This document shows, piece after piece, positions 16,174 to 26,450 of a stretch of 64,000 bases of DNA. The notes beneath the pieces are model-generated. The model did no database searches, was not told the origin of the DNA, and saw nothing but the letters and a program-made list of their open reading frames with translations. Source of the DNA: an uncultured Pseudomonadota bacterium (GTDB lineage: Bacteria > Bdellovibrionota_C > UBA2361 > CALMIO01). Numbering within the stretch: position 1 is the stretch's first letter; every line of letters starts with the position of its first letter. The position numbers were made by a program, and so were the translations under genes. The stretch lies in contig CALMIO010000002.1 of the NCBI GenBank assembly GCA_937864035.1, positions 98,390 through 162,389 on the forward strand. Direction: 5' to 3'.

Positions 16174-16776
16174 TTATCTAATTAACTTACCGATGCGACC
16201 AAGGCTATCCCACGACCAGTAGATAATCAACGCTTTGCCTTTAACTCGTTTAATATCTATAAAAGGATAATCCCAAAATCTAGAATCCTTTGAATTATCG
16301 CGATTATCTCCGAGTAAAAAAATTCTTCCTTCTGGTACTCTTTGAGCCGGAAACTCCCCTTCGGCAATACCGTTCAACTGCCATATCGCATAAGGCTCAT
16401 CTTTGGCGACACCGTTTACATACAGTTTTTTCCCCGTAACTTGCACCGTATCACCAGCGATCGCTACAACTCGCTTAATAAGATAATCAGCGGATTCATC
16501 CTTTAAAGTATTTGGATCATCAGGCCTAGTAAACACAACAATATCGCCTCTTTTCGGAGGATCAAAATCAGCTAACCGAATGGAAGTAAATGGCAGATGA
16601 AGACCGTAGCTAAATTTAGATACTAAAATATGATCTCCTATTTGCAAAGTTGGAATCATAGAGCCGGAAGGGATTTTGAATGCTTGCACGACTTGATCGC
16701 GCAATAACAGAGCTAAGGCAACAATTACTAAGAGAGTTTTAAAAAATTCTCCGACTTCTTTTATCTTTGAACTCAT
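16174..16776 (-). CDS. lepB: signal peptidase I
   Basis: Cleaves Sec and Tat signal peptides at the outer face of the inner membrane. A single N-terminal membrane helix (about residues 11-26) precedes box B with the nucleophile Ser39 in IPSGSMIPTL. The general base is Lys101 in LIKRVVAIAGD, and the C-terminal GDNRDNSKDSRFWD box E is intact. The length of 200 residues is compact but complete. It lies upstream of ygfZ-ccmH, which could be co-transcribed. Confidence 0.96.
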   Translation of the reverse strand: MSSKIKEVGEFFKTLLVIVALALLLRDQVVQAFKIPSGSMIPTLQIGDHILVSKFSYGLHLPFTSIRLADFDPPKRGDIVVFTRPDDPNTLKDESADYLIKRVVAIAGDTVQVTGKKLYVNGVAKDEPYAIWQLNGIAEGEFPAQRVPEGRIFLLGDNRDNSKDSRFWDYPFIDIKRVKGKALIIYWSWDSLGRIGKLIR

Positions 16777-16896
16777 TGATCAATATTATTTTCAGCTTAA
16801 AACTTTTCATAATACACGATAAACGTCTTTTAGCAATCACCCTTAAGGGTTTTAAGAAAATTTCAAGGGCATGATCGATAGAAGCTCCTTTCAATA

Positions 16897-17478
16897 CTAT
16901 TTTTGACTTGCGATTTGATTTTTATTTATTACTTCCGAGATAAGGCGTTTCTCAAGCCGCTTTAAATCATCATCGCTCATAATTTGAAAAAAATCTTCTA
17001 TTTCACCAGCTCGATCAATAATCACCGCGCGAGTTGAATGAGCGGCTGGCTCTTTGATCGATCCAAGCTTAAAAACATATTCAGACAAAGCAGTGATTGT
17101 ATTCTTATCGCCGGTTAAAAAAAACCAATTCGCGCCAACTCCGTTTTTCTCAGCATATTTCCACAGCTCGCTCGGAGAATCGCGTTCTGGATCAACAGTA
17201 ATCGAAACAAACTGGATCAAATCAGTGTTAATGTTAATTGATTTTTTTACAATTAATAAACGTCTGTGTTGTAAAGGACAGATCGAAGGACAGGAGGCAA
17301 AAAAAAATGAAAGTACCGTTGTTTTACCCAACAGGTTTGTTTTAGTAAAAGGCTGATTATTTTGATCAATCAAATGAAATGGAGGAACTTGAGGCAAAGC
17401 GCCGCAAAACTCTCCCAAAAATAACTCAGTAATAACTGCCCCTAAAAATAAGCTCGCTAATAATCGCTTGGCATTCAC
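16897..17478 (-). CDS. SCO1/SenC family copper chaperone
   Basis: Thioredoxin-fold protein that delivers copper to the CuA centre of cytochrome c oxidase. The copper ligands are present: Cys63 and Cys67 in CPSICP and His147 in HSTRAV. The redox-domain context FFFASCPSICPLQHRRL and DPERDSPSELWKYAE is standard. The N-terminus is a signal sequence or anchor (LLASLFLGAVITELFL). The start codon is GTG at 17478. It begins 22 bases after ctaB, so both are likely co-transcribed for oxidase biogenesis. Confidence 0.93.
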   Translation of the reverse strand: MNAKRLLASLFLGAVITELFLGEFCGALPQVPPFHLIDQNNQPFTKTNLLGKTTVLSFFFASCPSICPLQHRRLLIVKKSININTDLIQFVSITVDPERDSPSELWKYAEKNGVGANWFFLTGDKNTITALSEYVFKLGSIKEPAAHSTRAVIIDRAGEIEDFFQIMSDDDLKRLEKRLISEVINKNQIASQK

Positions 17479-17500
17479 GATAAAAATACGGACTCAAAGT

Positions 17501-18358
17501 TTAAATAATTTTATAATCCAATACTAATAACACCAACAACACGGGTAGATAAATAACCGAAGCTCTCAACAAAGAGCGAGCAGAAATTGATATCCTCTTA
17601 AATGAGAGCCAACAAACTGCCACTAACATTGCTCCGCTAACTAAGGCGCCACAAAGATATATTTCTCCACATATACCTCTAAAATAAGGAATCAAAGAAA
17701 CTATCAAAAGTAAGATAGAAAAAAACAAAGAATGGGTTAATGTCTTACTCCCACTGGGATCAATCGAAGGCAACATTTTAAAGCCAGCCGCGCTATAATC
17801 ATCCTTAAAGATCCAAGCAATCGAATAAAAATGAGGAAACTGCCAGAGAAAAACTAAGGCGAATAAAAACCAACCTTCAAGCGCAATCTGCCCAGTAGCA
17901 GCTGTCCAACCACCAAGCGCAGGAATCGCTCCGGGAAACGCACCGATAAAAGTATTAAGCCAAGTTACTCGCTTAAGAGGGGTATATACTAACACATATA
18001 AAAAAACCGTTAACAGAGAGAGAAAGCCGGTTAACAGATTGATCTTTGCCGCCAACAAGGTCACACCAGCGACAACTAAAATCAAACCAAACGCTAGGGC
18101 GTTATTTGGCTCTATCCTGCCAACTACCAAAGCCCGCTTTGCCGTTCTCGACATTAAGGCATCTATGTCCCGCTCGATATAATTATTTAACGTTGACGCG
18201 CCAGAGGAGCTAAGCGAAGTGCCAAGTAGAGTTACAAAAAGTCCCATGTCCCAAAAACTTCCACCGTTTCCCATAAAAAAACCAACAGCGGTTGTTACCA
18301 AAATCAACCCTGTAATTCTAGGTTTTGTTAACTCTATGTATCCAGCAAAATTTCCCAT
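17501..18358 (-). CDS. ctaB: protoheme IX farnesyltransferase (heme O synthase)
   Basis: A UbiA-family integral membrane prenyltransferase that converts heme B to heme O for terminal oxidases. The first Asp-rich motif is NNYIERDIDALMSRT (N-x3-D-x3-D), and the second region around YSIAWIFKDDYSAAGFKMLPSIDP is also intact. About nine hydrophobic segments span its 285 residues. It is followed by SCO1, a classical pairing that predicts a heme-copper oxidase elsewhere in the genome. Confidence 0.95.
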   Translation of the reverse strand: MGNFAGYIELTKPRITGLILVTTAVGFFMGNGGSFWDMGLFVTLLGTSLSSSGASTLNNYIERDIDALMSRTAKRALVVGRIEPNNALAFGLILVVAGVTLLAAKINLLTGFLSLLTVFLYVLVYTPLKRVTWLNTFIGAFPGAIPALGGWTAATGQIALEGWFLFALVFLWQFPHFYSIAWIFKDDYSAAGFKMLPSIDPSGSKTLTHSLFFSILLLIVSLIPYFRGICGEIYLCGALVSGAMLVAVCWLSFKRISISARSLLRASVIYLPVLLVLLVLDYKII

Positions 18359-18513
18359 TTATTAAACTTTCGAAAAAATATTCATCTATGAGTATAGAAA
18401 AGTTTGTTTATATAGTAAATCGCTCAGAAAAGAGAATTTTTGTTTTTTTGATCAAAATATGATATGATAATTTTTTGGATTTTTAAATAATTTAATATTG
18501 TAAAGGTTTTCCC

Positions 18514-20757
18514 TTGCCCCCAAAAAATCAAGAAAAAAACAAACCCGATAAGGAAAAACAAACCCGCAAGATCAAATTAAAAATTTTACATTCGGCAAAA
18601 GCATCGCTCTTAGAGGTAAATAGCTCCAATCGCTCCCCTAAAAAGCCAACCTCAAACAAAAAAACATCTCTCCTAAAAGATGGGATAACCAGCAAGTCAA
18701 TAACTTTTCCGAAATTTTGCTGTTTATTTTGGGATAAAATTAATCAAGGACAATTTTCTGAGCTTTTAGAGTTAATAACAACAATAAAGTTTAACTCTAT
18801 AAAAGATCAAGAAATGCTACTCGCTGCTAAGTATTTTACTAATTTTATAGCCAACGCCGATTATCAAACGGCAGCAAAATTTTATAATGAAAAGATCCAC
18901 TTGGCCACACCTAATAACGGATACTCAGAAACGCACGTATGCTTTTTAAAAAGATTGGTGATTAGGTTTTATCTTGCGCTAACGGAATTAACCGAACTGA
19001 AGCAAATCGACAACCAGAATTTTTGTCGATTGATCAACGATATTTTGCAATCGTCAAAATCGACTCCAAAAATAAATCCGGAAGATTTATTGGAGGATTA
19101 CCTAATGGCACTGGCAATTTATTTTTTTAATGGCCAACCTCATGTCGCAGATCTACTTTTTAAGGAAGCTTTGGCGGCCGCTTCTTTAACAAAAAATACT
19201 CTCTGTTTGATTCGTCTTTGGGGGTGTTATGCCGATCTCAAAATTTCCTCTCTCAAACTAAAGGTTAGAAACTTTAATGAATTCGCCGCTGTTCTGCCAA
19301 CTGCCGCTCATTACTTAAAGTTAGACGATAACGACTCAAAGGCGCTTCGCAACGAAAAGATCTTTTGGATATTTAAAATTACGCTCTCAGTTAACCCTGA
19401 GATCAAGAAAGCTTATTGTGATTTTTATAAAGGAAAAAATTTTACAACATGCGCCCAAATTTTGTTAGCGCAAATAAAATCAGATCAAATATATACCAGC
19501 GATCAACCTAAAATACTTAAAGAGATAAAAACTAACTTCATCAAATTATCCGCTCGATATAAAAATCTTTTTTATGGAACAGCTTTCCGCCTTATTTTTG
19601 CGAAAAATTTCGCAAATCTTTCGGCAACAAAACAATTTGCTAAAGAAATTCTAGATAAAATTTGCCAAGAGACTATCAGTAACTCACCCACCTTAAAACT
19701 ATTAGCCGCTCAAATTATAGAAACTTACTCTTTGATTGGAGATCAGCAATCGGCGCTAACCATATCTAATAAGCAGATTTCTAATATTGATCTGAATCAA
19801 CCAAACCAAATTGTTTCTAATACTTTGTATAGGTGTGGTGAAATTTTATACGCTAACAAAAATTTTGATGACGCAATCGATCTACTTCGCCAAAGTGTGA
19901 AAATTGACGAAGAAATTGGACATCCTCTTGAAAGCGCCAGAAAACTCGGTCTGCTAGCGGAGGTAATATTTTACAATCAACTTGCCCGAGAAAATTGGGT
20001 TTTTTCTAGCAACATCGCTGAAGAACCTCTACTCTTAATAGAAAGGTCTGAAAAATTAATATACGACAATATTTCTCTGTCAAACGATATGCCAAACCTG
20101 CTAATACCAGTATTAATTTTAAAGGGACAAATAAAACAAGCAATCGGTTCTCAAATCGAAGCAATTAAAGCTTTTGACAAAGCGCGAACTTTAGCTGAAG
20201 CAATTGGCGATCGCTTAAAAGTCAACCTAATATTCGCGATGCTTGGAAACGCTTATAGTGAGTTAGCGGTAAAAAATAAAAACCTTTTCGGGGAAGCTAA
20301 TAGTTTTCTCATTCAAGCTCTAGCCTTTTTTGAAGCCAGTAAGCTTTATAAAATAGCTTGGAGAGTGGCTTACAATTTAGCGCTTTTATCAATTCAGCAA
20401 AGTTCTCGAATTGTTTCTTCAGAGCAAACCCTCGCCTTAATTTCGCAAGCAAATGACTGGCTGATAAGAGCCTATTCCTTCGCGCTTTTAGGGAAAAACC
20501 AACCGGAACAACCTATTTATTTTTGCAATCAAAATCTCGATGAAAGTATTATCTTTTATCTAGGAGAAAAAATCGCGTCTGAATTTTTTGCCGATCAACA
20601 AGAGATGATCGAATGGCGCAATCGCCGACAAGAATTTGAAAAGTCAAAAAACGGCAACAAAAACAAAACCAATATTACCGCTAAAAGCCAAGAAAAACCA
20701 AATAAAAAATTTCGCAACCTGCTTTCTTTAAAATTAGAGAGTAATCTTATAAATTAA
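18514..20757 (+). CDS. large TPR-like helical repeat protein, unknown
   Basis: The protein of 747 residues begins at a TTG codon with AAAGG 7 bases upstream. The first 60 residues are very Lys-rich and probably disordered. The remainder is helical with repeat units resembling tetratricopeptides, clearest around YRCGEILYANKNFDDAIDLLRQSVKIDEEIGHPLESARKLGLLAEVIF and ILKGQIKQAIGSQIEAIKAFDKARTLAEAIGDR. There is no signal peptide or membrane helix, so it is probably cytoplasmic. The C-terminus is again Lys/Asn-rich. A membrane glycosyltransferase gene follows 41 bases later and may share the transcript. Function unknown; a scaffold role is plausible. Confidence 0.7.
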   Translation: MPPKNQEKNKPDKEKQTRKIKLKILHSAKASLLEVNSSNRSPKKPTSNKKTSLLKDGITSKSITFPKFCCLFWDKINQGQFSELLELITTIKFNSIKDQEMLLAAKYFTNFIANADYQTAAKFYNEKIHLATPNNGYSETHVCFLKRLVIRFYLALTELTELKQIDNQNFCRLINDILQSSKSTPKINPEDLLEDYLMALAIYFFNGQPHVADLLFKEALAAASLTKNTLCLIRLWGCYADLKISSLKLKVRNFNEFAAVLPTAAHYLKLDDNDSKALRNEKIFWIFKITLSVNPEIKKAYCDFYKGKNFTTCAQILLAQIKSDQIYTSDQPKILKEIKTNFIKLSARYKNLFYGTAFRLIFAKNFANLSATKQFAKEILDKICQETISNSPTLKLLAAQIIETYSLIGDQQSALTISNKQISNIDLNQPNQIVSNTLYRCGEILYANKNFDDAIDLLRQSVKIDEEIGHPLESARKLGLLAEVIFYNQLARENWVFSSNIAEEPLLLIERSEKLIYDNISLSNDMPNLLIPVLILKGQIKQAIGSQIEAIKAFDKARTLAEAIGDRLKVNLIFAMLGNAYSELAVKNKNLFGEANSFLIQALAFFEASKLYKIAWRVAYNLALLSIQQSSRIVSSEQTLALISQANDWLIRAYSFALLGKNQPEQPIYFCNQNLDESIIFYLGEKIASEFFADQQEMIEWRNRRQEFEKSKNGNKNKTNITAKSQEKPNKKFRNLLSLKLESNLIN

Positions 20758-20798
20758 CGCTTTGCGCCTTAAGTCAATTTTGGTTGAATATTCTCAAT

Positions 20799-22892
20799 AT
20801 GAGAAAATCACCCGATAATAAGCCGCGAAGGGTAATTTACCCTCTCTTTTGGATACTGGCTCTACTGACTCTTTCTCAACTTACTCGCTTTTCAAACACT
20901 TTCAGGATAACGGTTAAAGAAAATAAGGCTTTTTTTTCCCTTCATCAAGAAGAGATAAGCGAGCAGATCAAAATCGAAAAAATCAAATCAATTAAAGCGG
21001 TTCTTCAAAATTCAATGATTCATACCGCCGCAGTAAGATCGCTTAAAATCAATCAAGAGTATTTTTGGAAACCAACTCTCTCTTTTTATCTGTTTGGCAG
21101 AGATCTTTTCGGCAACCTTAAAAGCGTTAATACACAATCCTTTTTCAAAAGCTTTGGGGATTGGACTCATGATCGTTTTCGCGACCAATCAATTAAAATA
21201 GCTGACACAACCCTCACGCCACCTTTTACGATTGATATTGAAATCCTTGGACGAGGCGAACATTCGATTATTTTAGAGGATACCTCCGGAAAGCTTGTTG
21301 CTTTTAACGGTTCAGATGGTTTTATCGACAATTCAATTGGAATTTGCGTTGACAATCAATGTTTTTACGGCACCTACACGAACGAAACAAGAGAAACAAA
21401 TATTCTAAGAATTTTCAATTTTTTTATTGAACTCGCGCTAGTTGGTTATTTGCTTTTTCTGATATCAAAATTTTTTTTAAAGTTTCAAAATCCAAAGAAA
21501 AGCCAGAGTGGCTATCGAATATCCAATTTATATCTTGCCATTGCCATAATCAGCATCTCTCATTTTTGTCTATGCTTATGGTTTAACAAGGAGATTTTAG
21601 GGGGCATCCCTCATATACCAGACTCAGCCATTTATTACAGACAAGCCATTCTGTTGGCTGACGGCAGATATTTAGCGGATTTGCCACCAACACAACCTCA
21701 CCAAGCGTTTCTTTCAAATAGCTCGATATTAAGGGAAAATGGTATCGAATATCGGCACGCGAATCTTTTCTGGCCATTAATCTTGGCGCCATTTGTAAAA
21801 TTCAACTTGGCTTTTATTATGCCTCCACTGCTTTCAACGCTCAATGTTTGGCTAATTTTTCTCTTGGTAAAATATTTTTTTAATTCTCAAACAGCTATCT
21901 TGTCATCTCTTTTTTATGGACTTTCTCCATTTTCGATTATTATGGCAGGCGACTACATGCAACACATGCCAACTTTGACTTTATTTTTAGGAGGAATTTT
22001 ATTTTTTCTACTCGCCGAACAAAAAGCGTATTTCGGAATTATTTCAGGATTCTTACTTGCGTACTCCTTTGGCATAAGACAGTTAACAGTTACTGCTCTG
22101 CTTATTCCATTCGCGCCCCTACTGGCGGCAAACATAAAAATATTTTCACGTCAAATATTGTGGGCGCTAACAGGCGCCCTGCCCGTGTCAATTCTTTTTC
22201 TTTACAATAATTATTTAATTACCGGATCGTCGTTGAAACCAATTCATAGTTATTTACACGCTCTGACTATAAGTGTTTCAAATTTAAACTTTGGTTTAAA
22301 TCAAATTGATTCTCATTTGGCTTATTTACAAAGCATCCTCTGGGGGGGAGAGCTCTCACTGCTATTTTGGGGAGCAATTTTCGCAGGTCTTTTCTTCTCT
22401 ACCGATTTTAAAAAACTCTTTCTTGCTATTGTTTTTTTATCTCTGTCAGCTGGCTATTCTTTGCTTAATACCTCAGGCTTGCACGGCTATGGTCCGCGAT
22501 TTCTTTTTGAAGGGTTGCCGGCTCTTTTCATTTTAGCTGGATGTTGCTTTGAAAAACTACTCTCAGAGAAGATTCTTTGGAAAAAATCCCTCGTTATAAT
22601 ATTTTTATCACTCTTGGTCATATCAAATGTCGTATCACTAATAAAAACTCTCCCTTTATATAGGGGGTACAATCAAATTAATGAAAAAAAGTTTCTTGAA
22701 CTCAAAACCTTCCCCGAAAAAACTCTCTTTGTTACACAAACAAACAATTGGAACGGCATGGAACTGGGAGCCGCAATCTTTGACCCAGAGTTTAAAAAAT
22801 ATCCTTTTATTAAAACCTTACCAAACAACTCAGAGCAAAAAATCATCGAGTATTACTCTGAGCTTGGATATCAGATAAAGCATCTAGACTAA
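20799..22892 (+). CDS. GT-C fold membrane glycosyltransferase (PMT/ArnT-like)
   Basis: A polytopic protein of about 700 residues with some ten membrane segments after an N-terminal anchor and a periplasmic domain (about residues 30-205). The segment GGIPHIPDSAIYYRQAILLADGRY follows a membrane helix and holds the Asp residues expected in the first periplasmic loop of GT-39/GT-83 type enzymes, which move sugars from polyprenyl phosphates to lipids, glycans or proteins. The start is uncertain: ATG 20799 is preferred over an in-frame TTG at 20784, and neither has a Shine-Dalgarno. Acceptor and donor cannot be deduced. Confidence 0.7.
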   Translation: MRKSPDNKPRRVIYPLFWILALLTLSQLTRFSNTFRITVKENKAFFSLHQEEISEQIKIEKIKSIKAVLQNSMIHTAAVRSLKINQEYFWKPTLSFYLFGRDLFGNLKSVNTQSFFKSFGDWTHDRFRDQSIKIADTTLTPPFTIDIEILGRGEHSIILEDTSGKLVAFNGSDGFIDNSIGICVDNQCFYGTYTNETRETNILRIFNFFIELALVGYLLFLISKFFLKFQNPKKSQSGYRISNLYLAIAIISISHFCLCLWFNKEILGGIPHIPDSAIYYRQAILLADGRYLADLPPTQPHQAFLSNSSILRENGIEYRHANLFWPLILAPFVKFNLAFIMPPLLSTLNVWLIFLLVKYFFNSQTAILSSLFYGLSPFSIIMAGDYMQHMPTLTLFLGGILFFLLAEQKAYFGIISGFLLAYSFGIRQLTVTALLIPFAPLLAANIKIFSRQILWALTGALPVSILFLYNNYLITGSSLKPIHSYLHALTISVSNLNFGLNQIDSHLAYLQSILWGGELSLLFWGAIFAGLFFSTDFKKLFLAIVFLSLSAGYSLLNTSGLHGYGPRFLFEGLPALFILAGCCFEKLLSEKILWKKSLVIIFLSLLVISNVVSLIKTLPLYRGYNQINEKKFLELKTFPEKTLFVTQTNNWNGMELGAAIFDPEFKKYPFIKTLPNNSEQKIIEYYSELGYQIKHLD

Positions 22893-22970
22893 AAAAACTT
22901 CGCAACTTTCACGATCAATTTTCAAGAAAAATACCGCTCACGTTTTTGCAAAACACTTCCTAGAAGGAGG

Positions 22971-24362
22971 CTATTTGCCGATACAAAATTTTGAGAATAT
23001 CTTGCCAAGTATATCCTCATCATAAGTTCTGCCAATAAGCTCTTCTAAAGAACGCAATGCCGATCGAATTTCAGCTGAGACAATTTCTATCGGTAAATTG
23101 TCAGCAATAGCTTTCAAAGCATGCTCTACTCCTATTTTGGCTTCGCTTAAACAATCTCGATGACGTTCATTGGTTAAAATATGGTTTGCTTCCGCAGAGA
23201 TATTTACCCCACGCTTAACCTCTTCTACTAACGCTGAAGTTAATATCTCAATCCCGCTTTTCTCTTTGGCGGATATATAAAAACTCTGCTCGCAAACTTT
23301 TAGATCACAAGTTATAGCTCCAATAGCGGCTTGATTTAAATCAATTTTATTGACTACAAGCCAAACTTTCTTCGCCTTTTCCTTAAGATAGGGCAATACC
23401 GATTCCCAAGATTTGACATTATCGTCTGCGTCAACAACCAACAGAACTAAATCAGCCAAAGCAATTTTATCAATCGCCAGCTCTATGCCTATCTTTTCAA
23501 CTTTGTTTTCGGTCTCTCTAATTCCAGCTGAATCGCAAAATATAAAGTGAAAACCCTCGATATTTGCCTGTTCTTCGATAATATCGCGCGTGGTTCCCGG
23601 TTCTTCAGTAACAATAACGCGACTATTGCCAAGCAAAAGATTCATCAAACTCGATTTGCCAACATTAGGTGGACCGCAAAAAAGCACTCGGTAACCCTCT
23701 TTGACAACTATTCCAAGAGCGTAACTATTGATTAGTTTAGCCAACTCATGATTGGTTTTTCCCAAGCTGTCAGCTATTTGTTCTAATTTATTTGGCTCAA
23801 TGTCTTCTTCCGGAAAATCAATACTAGCTTCTATTTCTGCTAAAGCGTCGCGAAGCGGTTCTCCAAGATCACTCACGATTTTGCTAAAACGACCCTTAAG
23901 TTGTTGACTAGCAAGATAGAGAGCTGATTCGCTGGTAGCGTTAATTAAATCAGCAATCGCTTCGGCTTGAGCTAAATCAAGTTTGCCACTTAAAAAAGCT
24001 CGCTTACTAAACTCTCCCGGCTGAGCGGGAGTAATTCCATAAGCATAAAGAGAGCGCAAAATTTTGGTGACCAATAGAGGACTGCCGTGAAATTGAAATT
24101 CAACCACGTCTTCTCCGGTAAAACTGTTTGGTTGCGGCATAAAAACAGCTATCGCTGTGTCGATGATCTGCTTACTGCCAAAATCCAATATTTCGCCAAC
24201 CACCATCATGCGAGGATGTTCGATTGGATCTTTAAGCGAGCGAAATATCTCTCGCAGAGCCATTTTTGATTCAGGACCGCTGACTCTAATAATAGCTATG
24301 CCAGCGGGATGAGGGGCGGTCGCTAATGCGGCAATTGTTGTCTGAAAAGTAACGCCCGTCAT
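22971..24362 (-). CDS. mnmE: tRNA modification GTPase MnmE (TrmE)
   Basis: With MnmG, MnmE installs the cmnm5 group on wobble uridine of several tRNAs. The N-terminal folate-binding domain begins with TIAALATAPHPAGIAIIRVSGP. The inserted G domain has G1 GPPNVGKSS, the switch GTTRDII, G3 DSAG and G4 NKID. The C-terminus ends in FCIGK, whose Cys is functionally required. At 463 residues it is full length. It is the last gene of the rpmH-rnpA-yidD-yidC-mnmE cluster, 15 bases after yidC. Confidence 0.98.
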   Translation of the reverse strand: MTGVTFQTTIAALATAPHPAGIAIIRVSGPESKMALREIFRSLKDPIEHPRMMVVGEILDFGSKQIIDTAIAVFMPQPNSFTGEDVVEFQFHGSPLLVTKILRSLYAYGITPAQPGEFSKRAFLSGKLDLAQAEAIADLINATSESALYLASQQLKGRFSKIVSDLGEPLRDALAEIEASIDFPEEDIEPNKLEQIADSLGKTNHELAKLINSYALGIVVKEGYRVLFCGPPNVGKSSLMNLLLGNSRVIVTEEPGTTRDIIEEQANIEGFHFIFCDSAGIRETENKVEKIGIELAIDKIALADLVLLVVDADDNVKSWESVLPYLKEKAKKVWLVVNKIDLNQAAIGAITCDLKVCEQSFYISAKEKSGIEILTSALVEEVKRGVNISAEANHILTNERHRDCLSEAKIGVEHALKAIADNLPIEIVSAEIRSALRSLEELIGRTYDEDILGKIFSKFCIGK

Positions 24363-24377
24363 TGGTGAAGCTTATTT

Positions 24378-26159
24378 TTAAATTAATGTCAAAATATAGC
24401 CAAAAACAAAAATTGCTAAGCTGGCCATAATTGTCGCCCGATATGGATGAAAAATTTTCTCGCTCTTTAAAAAATATTGTTGGACTATCGAGATTATATT
24501 GTTTATTAACCAATACAAAACTAACCCAGATGGAAAAGGAGAGATCATAAATATCACGGTAAAGACAACGCTCATAATAAGCATGGTGCGACGCTGTGCC
24601 GGATCGCCAACGGCTGGAGCCGTCAATTGCTGAATAATCATACTTGCTCCCATTATCAAAACCATAACCGGAATACCCATACCTAGCAAATTAAGCCTTT
24701 CAGGGGCTGAAAGATCGTTGATCCAGAGAGCAAAATTAGCGTGTCTAAGTTCAATCGAATTATTAAGGGCATTATACAAACCCAAAAATACAGGAATTTG
24801 AATTACAATCGGCAAGCAACCTCCCATAGGATTTACGCCGCGATCCTTATAAAGTTTCATCATTGCTTTATTAAGCTCAGTTGGATCTTTAATGCGCTCT
24901 TTTAATGAGGTAATTTCTGGTTGTAGGCTTTGCATAGCCTTCATCGACTCAAGGCTTGTTTTGGTAAGAGGAAGAAAGATAAATTTAATTAACAAAGTCA
25001 GCAAAATAATAGCCAAACCATAGTTTCCAAATATTCCGTAAAAAAATTTAATGCAAAAAAGAAGTGGATGAGCAACAAATGCAAATATTCCAAGATCAAC
25101 AGCGCGATGTAGTTCATAACCAAGTTTTTTAAGACGATCATAATATTTAGGCCCAAGGTAAATTTTTATATTCAAATAATCGGAAACTCCGCCAAAATAA
25201 ACGCTGGAAAAATTATCAGTATGCAGGGTGGCGGTTTGCAATCTCTCCGACTGCGCTCGATCTGTTGCTACTCGAGCTAAGTTTGGAGAGATTAGGGCGG
25301 CAAGAAAATATTTATTTCCAAGAGCAATCCATTCCGCCAACCCATGAGGAGTCGCTCGCTTATCGGTATTAATTTCCTTAAACAAGTGGAGTTTATTATC
25401 TTGCAGAGAGCTGATCTGGGTCGGGTTAATTTGCTCCTCTAAAGATTTGCGATCAATTAAGTGATTCCAATTAATCCATAATGGCTGAGGGCGCTTCTCT
25501 AAGTTTTCAAACGAGTTAAGCTTTACGCTAACTTCCCCCAAGTAGGTTTCATCAGAAAAAAACACTTTTTTCCTAATTGTTCCAACACCTTCAAGCTCTC
25601 CCTCTAAAGTCAAAGAAAGTTCGCTAACTGGGACAGATAGAGGAAAAAAGATATTTTTGCTTAAAGACTTTTCGTAAGGCTTATCGTTTACTTCAACTAG
25701 TTTATAAAGAACCTTGGCATCGCTTTTATTGCCTACAAACAATCCTAACGGCAATTCAAAATCTTCACCACCACTGACCATATCAAGAATTTGATCAGAG
25801 CGATTTTTTGCTTTGTAATTTAAAAGTTTAAAGCTCTTAAGACGCCCCCCCAAAAGAGTCAATTGATAATCGATCTTTTCCCCCCGAACATTGATTATCC
25901 CCTCTTTTTCAATCTCTTCTATTGATGGCAAGATAACTCCATTTTTCAGATTTCGATCTTGGTCACCATCATTAGCCACTCTCGCAGAGACTATTGGTTG
26001 CTCTGCCATTTTTTTTGGCAGCTCCTGATTTTGTTCAAGCCGCCTATTGGCGGCTCTATTTGCCGGAGCAATTTGCCACTCATACCAAAATAGAAACACA
26101 AAAATACAAATCAAAACGGCCAAAGCGTTTCTATTCTCCTCAATTGGCGAATTTTTCAT
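24378..26159 (-). CDS. yidC: membrane protein insertase YidC
   Basis: Inserts and folds inner-membrane proteins alone or with SecYEG. The 593-residue length, N-terminal anchor (ALAVLICIFVFLFWYEWQ) and large periplasmic domain (about residues 60-360) mark the Gram-negative form. The conserved core includes the cytoplasmic loop TSLESMKAMQSLQPEITSLKERIKDP and the GGCLPIVIQIPVFLGLYNAL hairpin helices. It begins 3 bases after yidD ends. The downstream jag gene found in many genomes is absent; mnmE follows directly. Confidence 0.98.
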   Translation of the reverse strand: MKNSPIEENRNALAVLICIFVFLFWYEWQIAPANRAANRRLEQNQELPKKMAEQPIVSARVANDGDQDRNLKNGVILPSIEEIEKEGIINVRGEKIDYQLTLLGGRLKSFKLLNYKAKNRSDQILDMVSGGEDFELPLGLFVGNKSDAKVLYKLVEVNDKPYEKSLSKNIFFPLSVPVSELSLTLEGELEGVGTIRKKVFFSDETYLGEVSVKLNSFENLEKRPQPLWINWNHLIDRKSLEEQINPTQISSLQDNKLHLFKEINTDKRATPHGLAEWIALGNKYFLAALISPNLARVATDRAQSERLQTATLHTDNFSSVYFGGVSDYLNIKIYLGPKYYDRLKKLGYELHRAVDLGIFAFVAHPLLFCIKFFYGIFGNYGLAIILLTLLIKFIFLPLTKTSLESMKAMQSLQPEITSLKERIKDPTELNKAMMKLYKDRGVNPMGGCLPIVIQIPVFLGLYNALNNSIELRHANFALWINDLSAPERLNLLGMGIPVMVLIMGASMIIQQLTAPAVGDPAQRRTMLIMSVVFTVIFMISPFPSGLVLYWLINNIISIVQQYFLKSEKIFHPYRATIMASLAIFVFGYILTLI

Positions 26160-26162
26160 TAT

Positions 26163-26450
26163 TTAATGAACCTCAAAATTATTAAAATTTTTCTCTTGTC
26201 TAACACTAATCTCTCTTGTCCCATCTAATGGGTCAAATCCTCCCGAATGCAAAGGATGACACCTTAGTAACCGCTTAATTGACAAAAAACTACCGAAAAA
26301 TAAACCCTTTTTAATTAAGGCTTCTTGGCAATAGTCAGAACAGCTTGGGTAAAACCTACAACGCTCCCCAAAAAGGGGAGAAATTAATTTTTTATAATAT
26401 AAAAAAATTAATTTGATTAGGTGACTATACGTCTGGCTAATAAGATTCAT
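26163..26450 (-). CDS. yidD: YidD membrane protein insertion efficiency factor
   Basis: A small peripheral membrane protein of 95 residues that assists YidC-dependent insertion. The family core is intact: SPLFGERCRFYPSCSDYCQEAL with its conserved cysteines, followed by RLLRCHPLHSGGFDPL. An amphipathic N-terminal region precedes it. Its ATG overlaps the end of rnpA by 4 bases, suggesting translational coupling. Confidence 0.96.
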   Translation of the reverse strand: MNLISQTYSHLIKLIFLYYKKLISPLFGERCRFYPSCSDYCQEALIKKGLFFGSFLSIKRLLRCHPLHSGGFDPLDGTREISVRQEKNFNNFEVH

